From: UBA4656 sp002405525
Lineage (GTDB): Bacteria > Pseudomonadota > Gammaproteobacteria > Xanthomonadales > Ahniellaceae
Direction: 5' to 3'
Length of the DNA stretch: 27,135 nucleotides
NCBI GenBank assembly: GCA_036723735.1
Contig: DAIMGT010000052.1
Coordinates: forward strand, 1-27,135
Shown: positions 12,498 to 20,431 of the stretch, one piece after another
How the letters are laid out: each line of letters starts with the position of its first letter
Position numbering within the stretch: the first letter of the stretch is position 1
Translations under genes and position numbers: made by a program
Notes under the pieces: generated by a model
Databases searched by the model: none
What the model was told of the DNA's origin: nothing
What the model saw: only the letters and a program-made list of their open reading frames with translations

Positions 12498-13655
12498 CTA
12501 CAGCTCACCGCGAAAGGCGCGTTGCTGGAGGGAGGCGAAGAGGGCATCAACTGCCTCAGCCGCCCGTTGTTGATTCACCTTCATCAGGGCAACGCAAGCA
12601 GTTGCGCGAACGAACTCATCCTGCAACGAGATCGGTGGGACATAAACGGGGAGTTCGCGAATCTGGCCTTGAAAGAGATTGGCCTGGCTTGAGGCATTGG
12701 CTCGGCGCAGCATCCGAGCCTTCAGCGCAGGAGTTCGCAGGCAATGCTCGAGGAATTTCGTGCGTACGATGTCACCCTTCGGTCGCACGAGAGCGGCACT
12801 TCGAACGAGTGAAAATGGCTCGTCTGTTTCGACAGATGCGACCCTTCCGATCGTTCCGGAACACGAGATTAGGACGTCGCCACGTGAAGGCTTGCATCGC
12901 TTGCTAATTCGCTCGTATTCGTCAGCGCCGATGTAGTCGACATTCTCGAAGTCAATGTGACCGTCACGGACATTCCTCGCTGACAGGAGCTTGATACCCT
13001 CATGTGTACGAGCAGGCGTTAGATGTTCACCGTCGGTCACCTGCGCCGCAACGCCATCGACTGTCGAAGCTGCCCATCCTTTCGGATTCGTGGCGGGGTC
13101 GCCGAACATGTCGAGGAAGATGGATTGGGTGAGGGTGTCGAGCTGGGCGAGCGCGGCGCGGCGCTTGGCCCGCAGCGCGTCGGCCTTGTCCAGGATCTCA
13201 GCAATTCGCCGCTGCTCGGGGAGGGGCGGCAGTGGAATCCTGAGCTCCGCGAGAGCGCTCGGACTCAAGCGCGGCAGGTTGGCACCGGTCGCGCGAGAGC
13301 TAGCCAGGGCGACCATATCGGGCGACAAGAGAAGCCACGCGAGGTAGCCGCGGTCGAGATCAGGGCCGGGAAGCACGGGAAGAATGTCGGTGCTACAGAT
13401 GCCCTCGAAATCTGGGCGGGCGACCTTGGCGAGGTAGGGACGCAGCTTTCCGTAGAGTAGGTGCTGCGGCGTGAACGTGAACTTGCTGCTGGCAAGCTCC
13501 CCAGCATCTACCGGGCGGACGCCAACAAAGTGCCCGCCAGACTCGATGTTCTCCAGCCCGACGTACAAGGTGCCGGTCTCGATCGCTGTCGGATCGACAA
13601 TATCGCGCTCGATGGCGGCCACGTCACCCAGCGCCACGCGCCTTGGTACAGCCAT
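12498..13655 (-). CDS. hsdS: Type I restriction-modification specificity subunit S
   Basis: 385 aa, full length with two target-recognition domains. TRD1 covers about 1-145, ending in the conserved LRIPLPPLPEQRRIAEILDK. The central helical spacer runs to about 185 (QSIFLDMFGDP). TRD2 covers about 190-350, followed by the second conserved helix (SLQDEFVRATACVALMKVNQ). HsdS sets the bipartite DNA target for both methylation and cleavage. The ATG overlaps the hsdM stop by one base (TGATG), so translation is coupled. The TRD2 coding stretch (about 12580-13080) is clearly less GC-rich than TRD1 and hsdM, suggesting the second half-specificity was acquired by recombination. The target sequence cannot be predicted. 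Confidence 0.95.
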   Translation of the reverse strand: MAVPRRVALGDVAAIERDIVDPTAIETGTLYVGLENIESGGHFVGVRPVDAGELASSKFTFTPQHLLYGKLRPYLAKVARPDFEGICSTDILPVLPGPDLDRGYLAWLLLSPDMVALASSRATGANLPRLSPSALAELRIPLPPLPEQRRIAEILDKADALRAKRRAALAQLDTLTQSIFLDMFGDPATNPKGWAASTVDGVAAQVTDGEHLTPARTHEGIKLLSARNVRDGHIDFENVDYIGADEYERISKRCKPSRGDVLISCSGTIGRVASVETDEPFSLVRSAALVRPKGDIVRTKFLEHCLRTPALKARMLRRANASSQANLFQGQIRELPVYVPPISLQDEFVRATACVALMKVNQQRAAEAVDALFASLQQRAFRGEL

Positions 13656-15205
13656 CAGAGCATCCCCTCTAGCTCCGTTATCCCGTGCTGGATCTCTTTC
13701 TCCAGCTTCGCGAGCTCCGCGAGAATCTCCTTCGGCGCGCGGTGCTCGAGCGCCTCATGCACCACTTCCTTGTACCGGCTGAGCGACAGGTCATAGCCCT
13801 GCGCAGCAATTTCGGCTTTCGGCACGCAGAAACTCTGCGCCGTGCGCTGACGATCGCGCTCGGCGCCGGCGCGTTGCGCCCAGCGGGCCAGTACGTCCGG
13901 CAGGTTGTTCTTCGCATGTTCCTGGGCAGCCAGCGCGGTGCGCGGCACCGGGCCCAGCTTGTCGTCGGCCAACAGGGGCGTGCGCTTGTCGTCGAGGCTC
14001 CAGCCGTCGGCCTCGACGTCGTAGAACCACACGTGGTCGGTGCCGCCGGAGTTGGTCTTGGTGAAGAGCAGGATCGCGGTCGACACCCCGGCGTAGGGCT
14101 TGAACACGCCGCCGGGCAGCTTGACGATGGCGTCGAGCTTCTGGTCTTCGACCAGGATGCGGCGCAGTTCCTTGTGCGCCTTGCTGGACCCGAACAGCAC
14201 GCCGTCGGGCACGATCACGGCCGCTCGGCCGCCGGGCTTGAGCAGCCGCAGGAAGAGCGCGAGGAAGAGCAGCTCGGTCTTCTTCGTCTTGACGATCTGC
14301 AGCAGGTCCTTGGCCGTGTTCTCGTAATCGAGGCTGCCGGCGAAGGGCGGATTCGCCAGCACGAGGGTGTACTTTTCCTCCTCGCCGCTGTGGTCCTGGG
14401 CCAGCGAATCGCGGTAGTTGATGTCCGGGCTTTCGACCCCGTGCAGCAGCATGTTCATGCTGCCGATGCGCAGCATGGTGTGGTCGAAGTCGAACCCGTG
14501 GAACATGCGGTGGTGGAAGTGATCCCGCTGGACTTCGTTGTGCAATAGGTCCGGATGGCGCGCACGCAGGTATTCGCCGGCCGCCACGAGGAAGCCCGCC
14601 GTGCCGCAGGCCGGGTCGCAGATCACGTCGCCGGGCCGGGGCGCGGTGAGTTCCACCATCAGCTGGATGATGTGGCGGGGGGTGCGGAACTGGCCGTTCT
14701 GCCCGGCGCTGGCGATCTTGCCGAGCATGTACTCGTAGACGTCGCCCTTGGTGTCGCGGTCGTCCATCGGCACGTGGTCGAGCAGGTCCACCACCTTGGC
14801 CAGCAGGGCCGGGGTCGGGATGGTGAAGCGCGCGCCGGCCATGTGGCGGGCGTAGGTCGAGTCGCTGTTGCCGAGCTGGCGAGCGAGGTCGCCACGCAGG
14901 AAGGGAAAGACATGCTCCCCCACCACGGTGAACATGTCCGCCGGCGCGAAATGCTTGAAGCGCGACCAGCGGCAGTCCGCATAGGGGCGGCCCTTGGGGT
15001 CCTGGCCCTCGGGGAAGATGCGCCGGGCCATCGGCTGCTTGAGCCGGTTGGCCTTGTTTTCTTCCAGAGTGTGCAGGTCGTCGAGCCGGCGGATGAAGAG
15101 CAAATAGGTCAGCTGCTCGATGACCTCGATCGGGTTGGCGATGCCGCCCGCCCAGAAGGCGTTCCAGATCTGGTCGATCTGGGATTTGATGGGGCCGGTG
15201 ATCAT
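13655..15205 (-). CDS. hsdM: Type I restriction-modification N6-adenine methyltransferase subunit M
   Basis: 516 aa. It has an HsdM N-terminal helical domain (1-130, beginning ITGPIKSQIDQIWNAFW) and then the gamma-class N6-adenine methylase core: SAM-binding DPACGTAGF at 197-205 and catalytic NPPF at 285-288. The C-terminal helical tail ends in ILAELAKLEKEIQHGI and contacts HsdS. An M2S complex methylates the host target and with HsdR becomes the restriction enzyme. It is first in the operon. The ATG at 15203-15205 has an AAGGAT ribosome site about 9 bases upstream. A promoter is expected in 15210-15480, but no convincing -35/-10 pair was found. Confidence 0.96.
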   Translation of the reverse strand: MITGPIKSQIDQIWNAFWAGGIANPIEVIEQLTYLLFIRRLDDLHTLEENKANRLKQPMARRIFPEGQDPKGRPYADCRWSRFKHFAPADMFTVVGEHVFPFLRGDLARQLGNSDSTYARHMAGARFTIPTPALLAKVVDLLDHVPMDDRDTKGDVYEYMLGKIASAGQNGQFRTPRHIIQLMVELTAPRPGDVICDPACGTAGFLVAAGEYLRARHPDLLHNEVQRDHFHHRMFHGFDFDHTMLRIGSMNMLLHGVESPDINYRDSLAQDHSGEEEKYTLVLANPPFAGSLDYENTAKDLLQIVKTKKTELLFLALFLRLLKPGGRAAVIVPDGVLFGSSKAHKELRRILVEDQKLDAIVKLPGGVFKPYAGVSTAILLFTKTNSGGTDHVWFYDVEADGWSLDDKRTPLLADDKLGPVPRTALAAQEHAKNNLPDVLARWAQRAGAERDRQRTAQSFCVPKAEIAAQGYDLSLSRYKEVVHEALEHRAPKEILAELAKLEKEIQHGITELEGML

Positions 15206-15804
15206 GTGGCGGGATCCTTGGGTGGTGCGTCGTCCGTCGGGTCATCCCGCCGAACGGGCCATGGCGACCGTTTGCCGGGCCCGAACCGATCGCTTTGGGC
15301 GCATTGGACGGTCCGGGGATGGTAAACGGTTGCCGGCAGCACCGGCGCGGGCATCGGCTGCGGGTGGCCTTGCCGAGGCATCGTCCCAATTCGGCGCGCA
15401 TGTGGAGACGGCCGGGCGCCGGGCAACTCGGCGCGGCCCGCGAGTCCTGTCAGCGTCGAAGGTCCCGGCGCTCACGCGGGCGGACGGGTGCTTCTCCACC
15501 AATGCACCCCGTCTGTGGTCTCACCGGTGTTGGCGCTCGCCCAAAACTGACCACCGGTGCGCGTCGAAAACTGACCAGGGTGCATGACCCCTAACCTGCT
15601 GTCGGTTTTGTCCGGTGGCGGCGCGGTGGATGCTCGTTTCCTTGAAACGGTAACGGTGATTGTCAGGTTTGCAGGGAAGCCAGGCCGCCTCTCGCGCGGG
15701 ATGCACGTGAACACTGTGCGCGGCGCCCGCGCCGCTTTCGCATGGGTGGCGTCATGGCGCTTTGTGGGGCGAGGAAAGGATCGCGGGACCGGGTTGCGGG
15801 CGTC
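15206..15804. other. Gene-free stretch between hsdM and the Fic gene
   Basis: About 600 bp without a supportable gene. It should hold the hsdM promoter in its first 250 bp. Short open frames on both strands lack ribosome sites and recognisable similarity. The part from about 15530 to 15720 looks like an insertion-sequence scar and is described separately. The remainder is featureless to my reading. Confidence 0.6.
15530..15720 (-). mobile_element. Possible insertion-sequence end remnant
   Basis: The 11-mer aaaactgacca is present twice (15543-15553 and 15567-15577), 24 bp apart. Multiple short direct repeats at a terminus are a known trait of IS21-family ends. On the minus strand a short frame with NHRYRFKETS precedes them but is too short to be a transposase and has no DDE motif. 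I infer a scar of an element whose body is gone; the family assignment is weak. Confidence 0.3.
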
Positions 15805-17001
15805 TCACGACTCGCGGGTCAGAAGGTCGACGTAGTCTCGGTAGCCGAACACGCGACCGCGCTGCCGATTCGTCATCTCGGCAACGATACCGAGACGTTC
15901 CAGGTGCGCGAGCGACTTGTTCACGGTGGCCGCGGTCAACTGGGTGGCCTTCCCAATCGCCGCCGAGCTGGCAATCGGCCGCCGCTGCAGGGCCTGGTGC
16001 ACGGCCAGCGCGGATGCGGCGGCGCGGCCGAGCCCTGCGATCCGATCGCGATCGGCGTTGACGAGGGCCAGAAGGGCGTTCGCGGTCGTCGCGGCCTGGG
16101 TGGCGCTGGTCTCGATCGCTTCGGCGAAGAAGTCCAGCCAGCGCTCCCAGTCGCCGTGCAGGCGCACGTCGTTGAGCAACTCGTAGTACAGGGCGCGATG
16201 GCGCTTGAAGAACAGGCTGGGATAGAGCATCGGCTCCCGCAGCACGCCTTCGGCGACGAGTTGCAGCACGATGAGCAGGCGACCGAGGCGATCATTGCCG
16301 TCGAGAAAGGGGTGGATGGTCTCGAACTGGACATGCGCGAGCGCGGCCTTGAGCAGCGGCGGCGTGGGCTCGGGTTCGTCGTTGAGGAAGCGCTCGAACG
16401 GCGTGAGGCAGGCGGCCAGTTGATCGGCCGGGGGCGGCACGAAGGCCGCGTTGCCAGGCCGCGTGCCGCCGATCCAGACCTGCAAGCGGCGCAGCTCGCC
16501 TGGCGCCTTGGCCTGGCCGCCTGGATGCGCCATCAGCACCTCGTGCATGCCGCGGATCAGGCGCATCGACAGCGGCAGGCCACCGCGCAATGCGGCGAGG
16601 CCGTGGTCGAGGGCGGCGACACAGCGACTGACCTCGCGCGCGTCGTCGACCGGCACGCCGGGCTGTTCGTCGATCTCGTACAGCAGCAGGTCGGCGAACG
16701 ACGACTGCGTGCCTTCGATCTGCGAGGACAGCACCGCCTCCTTGCGCACGAAGCTGTAGCGCAGCAGGGCGGCGTTCGGCAGGTGGGTGGTCAGCGCATC
16801 GAGGCGGCCCAGGGCCAGCAGGGCGTCGTCGAAGCGGCGCCGCAGCACCGGCGACCATTCGACCGGCGGTTGCGGCGGCAGCGGCGCCGGCACGAAGGCG
16901 CGGAAGCGCTCGCCGGGCGTGGCGACCTCGACATCGCGTCCGGGCGGAGGTCTGCGCAGGGCGGCATCCTCAAACAAGGTCGCGCTTTGTTTCGGGTTCA
17001 C
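15805..17001 (-). CDS. Fic-family protein with N-terminal inhibitory motif and C-terminal wHTH
   Basis: 398 aa. Fic enzymes usually transfer AMP from ATP to a hydroxyl of a target protein. Here the N-terminal inhibitory motif SSQIEGT (92-98, Glu96) marks an autoinhibited class II Fic. The active-site loop is H230-PFLDGNDRLG-R241, close to the consensus HPFxDGNGRxxR but with Asp237 in place of the second Gly. The C-terminal 60 residues (IASSAAIGKATQLTAATVNK, then SLAHLERLGIV) form a winged helix, as in many DNA-linked Fic proteins. The start is GTG (16999-17001), because an in-frame TAA lies two codons upstream; no clear ribosome site is seen. It stands alone, opposite no gene, downstream of a palindromic element that occupies its promoter region. 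The target is unknown; the altered loop may affect phosphate binding. Confidence 0.9.
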   Translation of the reverse strand: MNPKQSATLFEDAALRRPPPGRDVEVATPGERFRAFVPAPLPPQPPVEWSPVLRRRFDDALLALGRLDALTTHLPNAALLRYSFVRKEAVLSSQIEGTQSSFADLLLYEIDEQPGVPVDDAREVSRCVAALDHGLAALRGGLPLSMRLIRGMHEVLMAHPGGQAKAPGELRRLQVWIGGTRPGNAAFVPPPADQLAACLTPFERFLNDEPEPTPPLLKAALAHVQFETIHPFLDGNDRLGRLLIVLQLVAEGVLREPMLYPSLFFKRHRALYYELLNDVRLHGDWERWLDFFAEAIETSATQAATTANALLALVNADRDRIAGLGRAAASALAVHQALQRRPIASSAAIGKATQLTAATVNKSLAHLERLGIVAEMTNRQRGRVFGYRDYVDLLTRES

Positions 17002-17022
17002 GGATTAACGTGAATCAAGCCG

Positions 17023-17145
17023 GCCTCTGAACACGTCTCCACACCCGGGGCGTTTCCGTGCGTGTCCGCACCAGAGCGGGCGCCGCCCGGCCTGGGGTTC
17101 CACGGCCAAGGCGACCAACGCGGGTGTGGAAACCTGTTCAGAGGC
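17023..17145. repeat. 123-bp palindromic element with 25-bp terminal inverted repeats
   Basis: The left arm 17023-17047 and right arm 17121-17145 are inverted copies that match at 23 of 25 positions, each starting gcctctgaaca. The interior is also partly palindromic: ccgtg/cacgg, ccag/ctgg and a central cgggc-gcc-gcccg hairpin, so the whole unit can fold into one long stem. No coding frame. It resembles a MITE or an extended intergenic palindrome and lies 22 bp upstream of the Fic start codon. Confidence 0.7.
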
Positions 17146-17370
17146 TTCCAACAAGGTTCTGGCCTGGTCGCTGCCGCGCGCGACGGCCAGCGCCCGGAAG
17201 GCGGTGTGCCCAGCGGGTCGATGCGCGACAGGCCGTCGTGGTGGGCGCGGAAACGCCGGCGCCGCACTGGGTCGACCCGCGGGAGCCCGGACCGCAGTAC
17301 GGCAGCGGGCGTGGCGCGGGACCGCGGGCCGATCGTCGCGCGATGGGCACGCGGCAGTCGACGGCGGGTT
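17146..17370. other. Non-coding stretch downstream of the M50 protease gene
   Basis: 225 bp, very GC-rich, without a supportable gene. It contains one short inverted pair (gcgggtcga near 17214 and tcgacccgc near 17273). It may be part of the same repeat element as the 123-bp palindrome, since no boundary is visible, but this needs other genomic copies to define. Confidence 0.4.
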
Positions 17371-18537
17371 TCAGCCCTCGATGGCCGTCCGGGTGAGCAC
17401 CGCCGGAAGCCGCCCCTCGGCGAGCTGCTCGAGCCACTCCCGGTCCATGGCCGACGCCCCCGCGAATGGGCTGTCCGACTGCTCCAGCAGCGCGAGTCCC
17501 TGGCGTGCCGCTGCCATGCCCTCGTCCGCCTTGCCCTCGGCCAGGAGAATGGCGGCCAGCACACGCCGGCGGCTGAACGCGTCCACCACGGCCTTCTCCG
17601 TCTGCTCGAACGCTGCCCGGGCCTCCGGGATTCGCCCGTCGGCCAGCGCCAGCCACGCATCCGCCAACTGCAGTTCCCCCTTGCTGAGGGGGGGTGCGTT
17701 CTCGCTCGCCACCTTCATGCGTGCCAGATGCGCTCTGGCCGCGGCCACGTCGCCCTGATCGAGCGCGTGCAACAGCCCGCAATGGGCCGCCCCGTTCTCG
17801 ACGGTGGAGCCATCCTGCACGCGGACCGCGCTGCGGATGTATTCGGGGGACCAGTCGCGAGGGCGGATGCCCTCGCAGAGATGGCCCATCAAGGCATTCA
17901 TTGCCAGCAGCCGCTCGGCCTCGGGACCGCCCTTGAGCAGCATGCGGACGGCGGCGCCGTCGCTGAGAAAGCCGCCCAGGGCGTTGGGAATGCTGGTGGC
18001 GATGAAAATGCCGAGCGAGAGCACGCCCGCCATCAGGGTGAAGTCGCCGACGATCATGTCGCCCAGCGTGTGCGTGCCCGCCGCGATCGTGCTGCGCTTG
18101 ACGCTGTCCAGGTCGAGACCGAAGTGGATCGCCATGCACAACACGCCGACCACGAGGCTGGCCAGCGGCCCGCCCGCGTAGAGCACCACCGCATCGCGGG
18201 TGGGCGGCAGCCGCCCGCCGCGCGGCGCCATCATGGTGGCCCCGGGATAGAGCGCCCACAGGTCGTTCCACCCCGCCTTCAGCCGCGCTCCGCCGCGCGA
18301 GACCACGAGCGGCCCGCAAAACAACGCCACGAACCGGTATCCGCTCAGCACGCCGCCCGCCACGTGGCCGAGCTCGTGCAGGTGCAACACCAGCAGTCCG
18401 CCGGCCATCAGGACGGCGAGAAGCGCCAGCACCTCGGCCAGCCGGTTGTCGGGCAGGCCGAGCACGCCGGCAGGTATGACCAGGCACAGGAAGATCGCCA
18501 GCGTCAGGGGGGCTGGCTTGAGCAGGGACTTCAACAT
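17371..18537 (-). CDS. M50-type membrane metalloprotease with helical C-terminal domain
   Basis: 388 aa. Hydrophobic segments near 10-28, 36-52, 118-138 and 160-184 indicate an integral inner-membrane protein. HELGH at 54-58 is the zinc and catalytic HExxH motif lying inside a membrane segment, and the SDG (D193) after PNALGGFL is the likely third zinc ligand, as in site-2-type proteases. GGPLAS at 122-127 matches the conserved GGP turn. From about 205 to 388 the protein is soluble and helical with alternating Ala/Leu/Glu patterns, plausibly TPR-like repeats for substrate binding. No PDZ domain is seen. It stands alone; no sigma or anti-sigma partner adjoins it, so the substrate is unknown. 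The start ATG lacks a strong ribosome site. Confidence 0.82.
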   Translation of the reverse strand: MLKSLLKPAPLTLAIFLCLVIPAGVLGLPDNRLAEVLALLAVLMAGGLLVLHLHELGHVAGGVLSGYRFVALFCGPLVVSRGGARLKAGWNDLWALYPGATMMAPRGGRLPPTRDAVVLYAGGPLASLVVGVLCMAIHFGLDLDSVKRSTIAAGTHTLGDMIVGDFTLMAGVLSLGIFIATSIPNALGGFLSDGAAVRMLLKGGPEAERLLAMNALMGHLCEGIRPRDWSPEYIRSAVRVQDGSTVENGAAHCGLLHALDQGDVAAARAHLARMKVASENAPPLSKGELQLADAWLALADGRIPEARAAFEQTEKAVVDAFSRRRVLAAILLAEGKADEGMAAARQGLALLEQSDSPFAGASAMDREWLEQLAEGRLPAVLTRTAIEG

Positions 18538-18956
18538 GATGCGTCAGTCGGTCGGGGCGGCAGCCGCAGTGCCGGCGCAAGCGCCCAGTCCGGACGCGAG
18601 GTCAGACTGCCCGCCGGGCAAGCGCGGCGCAAGTGTCCGCAGCCGCGTTGCCGTTGCGCGCGTCTGCAACCGGGGACGCCGCAGGGCGTGATTGCCCCGG
18701 CCTGCGACATCGATGTTGCCACCGGCGTCGGCAGCCGGCCTGCGGGTGCCGAAGCGGCGCGCCGGGCGAATCGCTGAGCGCGGCGAAGCACGCGACCGCG
18801 GCATCCGTCCTCGCCGCAACCCCGATCGGGGCGGTCGCGCACAGGGTGCGCTCCAACGCGTGGCGGGTCGGTGGGCGCGCGATGTCGTCGGGTGACCTTG
18901 GACCGCGGGACGCCGCGGGCGCACGGCCGTGCCGCGCGCGTGGCAGGATCGCCCCC
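18538..18956. other. Divergent intergenic region between protease and fusion gene
   Basis: About 420 bp that must hold the promoters of the minus-strand protease and the plus-strand fusion gene. The only feature recognised is a copy of the palindromic repeat at 18788-18854. No convincing -10/-35 boxes and no RNA gene were found. Confidence 0.5.
18788..18854 (-). repeat. REP-like palindromic repeat, CAC/GTG stem type
   Basis: Matches the copy at 27038-27103 at about 58 of 64 positions. On the minus strand it begins ggagcg, then a stem-loop cac-cct-gtg, then cgcgacc. The arms cgcgaccgc (18791-18799) and gcggtcgcg (18831-18839) pair, and an inner ccccgatcgggg is a perfect palindrome. No ORF. 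Confidence 0.75.
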
Positions 18957-20417
18957 ATGGCCAATGTCCTGCCGATCCTGACCGAAGGCGACCCGCGCCT
19001 CGCGCAGCCTTGCGCGCCGGTCATCTTCCCCGACCTCGCGCTGGCCGGCCAGGTCGCCGACCTGCATGCCACGCTCGCGGCGTTCCGCGATCGCCACGGC
19101 TACGGCCGCGCGCTGGCCGCACCGCAGGCGGGCATCCTGCGCCGCGTGATCGTGGTCAACCTCGGTGCGACGCCCTTCGCGCTGGTCAACCCGGAGATCA
19201 CCTGGCGTTCGCCGGAGACCTTCGAGGTCTGGGACGATTGTCTGTCCGTGCCGGACTGCGTGGTGCGCGTGCGCCGCCACCGCAGCATCGCGCTGCGCTA
19301 CCAGGACGACCGAGGACGCTTGCGCGAGTGGCCCGATCTGCCGCCCGACCTGGCGGAACTGCTGCAGCACGAGATCGACCATCTCGATGGCGTGCTGATG
19401 CGCGAGCGCGCGGTGGATCGGGATTCGGTGCGGCCGATCAGCGAACACGCCGCGCTGGTGGGCGCTGCGCGGCCGAGCCACCGTCTGTCGCTGGACGGCA
19501 TCCGCCGCGCGCTGGATGAAATCCCGCGCGTGTTCCGCGATTCGCCGCAGTACGACTGCGAGGCGCTGTCGGCCGCGCTCGGTTGTCGCTTGCTGCTGAA
19601 GGTCGAAAGCCTCAATCCGATCCGCTCGTTCAAGGGCCGCGGCGCGACGGCCTTCGTCGCGCGTCTCGTCGCCGGCGGCTTCCGCGACGCGGTGGTCTGC
19701 GCCAGCGCCGGCAACTTCGGGCAGGGAATTGCCTACGCGGGCCGCCTGCACGGCCTGCGCGTGGTGGTGTTCGCCAGCGTGCACGCGAATCCGCTGAAAC
19801 TCGCGCGCATGCGCGCGCTGGGCGCGGACGTGCGGCTCGAAGGCGAGGACTTCGACGCGGCCAAGGACGCCGCGCGCGCCTTCGCCGCAGCGCAGGGCGC
19901 GCGCTTCGTCGAGGACGGCGCGGAGGCCGCGGTCAGCGAGGGCGCGGGCACGATCGGCATCGAGCTGCTCGCGCAGGGCGATGCGCTGGACGACCTGCTG
20001 GTGCCGCTGGGCAATGGCGCCCTGCTCAACGGCGTGGCGCGCTGGACCAAGGCAGCGGACCCGGCGCTGCGCACGATCGGCGTGGTGGCGCAGGGCGCGC
20101 CGTCGATGGAGCTGTCGTTCGACGCCGGGCGTGCGGTGAGCACCGCGGACGCGCGCACCATCGCCGACGGCATCGCGGTGCGGGTGCCCGTGCCCGAAGC
20201 GGTGGCCGACATGCAGGGTCTGGTCGATCTCGTGTGTGCGGTCGACGAAGCGCGGATCGGCGAAGCGATGGCCCTGCTGCGCCGGGAGGCGGGCTTGATC
20301 GTCGAACCCGCGGGTGCGGTCGGCGTGGCGGCGATCCTCGCCGACCGCGCGCGCTTCGCCGGGCGCCGCGTCGCCGCCGTCGTCTGCGGCGGCAACGTCG
20401 CGCCCGAAAGCGCCTGA
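18957..20417 (+). CDS. Fusion: peptide-deformylase-like domain + threonine/serine dehydratase-like PLP enzyme
   Basis: 486 aa in one uninterrupted frame. Residues 1-165 form a complete peptide-deformylase fold with the three motifs GRALAAPQ (50-57; consensus GxGxAAPQ), DDCLS (93-97; consensus EGCLS, metal ligand C95) and HEIDH (138-142, catalytic E139). Residues 175-486 form a complete fold-type II PLP enzyme: Schiff-base lysine K226 in SFKGRGA, SAGNFGQG (250-257), phosphate loop LGNGALLNG (351-359; the usual GGGGL is altered) and CGGN (477-480), where Cys would face the PLP ring nitrogen. The length of each half equals the free enzyme, so this is a genuine two-enzyme protein, not a degraded one. 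The ATG at 18957 has a modest AGGA site. Deformylation normally acts on N-formyl-Met of new proteins; a role on a small formylated amino acid or peptide is only inference. The gene is monocistronic and convergent with the cytochrome b561 gene. Confidence 0.9.
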   Translation: MANVLPILTEGDPRLAQPCAPVIFPDLALAGQVADLHATLAAFRDRHGYGRALAAPQAGILRRVIVVNLGATPFALVNPEITWRSPETFEVWDDCLSVPDCVVRVRRHRSIALRYQDDRGRLREWPDLPPDLAELLQHEIDHLDGVLMRERAVDRDSVRPISEHAALVGAARPSHRLSLDGIRRALDEIPRVFRDSPQYDCEALSAALGCRLLLKVESLNPIRSFKGRGATAFVARLVAGGFRDAVVCASAGNFGQGIAYAGRLHGLRVVVFASVHANPLKLARMRALGADVRLEGEDFDAAKDAARAFAAAQGARFVEDGAEAAVSEGAGTIGIELLAQGDALDDLLVPLGNGALLNGVARWTKAADPALRTIGVVAQGAPSMELSFDAGRAVSTADARTIADGIAVRVPVPEAVADMQGLVDLVCAVDEARIGEAMALLRREAGLIVEPAGAVGVAAILADRARFAGRRVAAVVCGGNVAPESA

Positions 20418-20431
20418 ACCGCGATCGCGCC

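Noticed and set aside
15242..15502. 86-codon frame upstream of hsdM
   Set aside because: No ribosome site, no similarity and a composition like translated non-coding GC-rich DNA.
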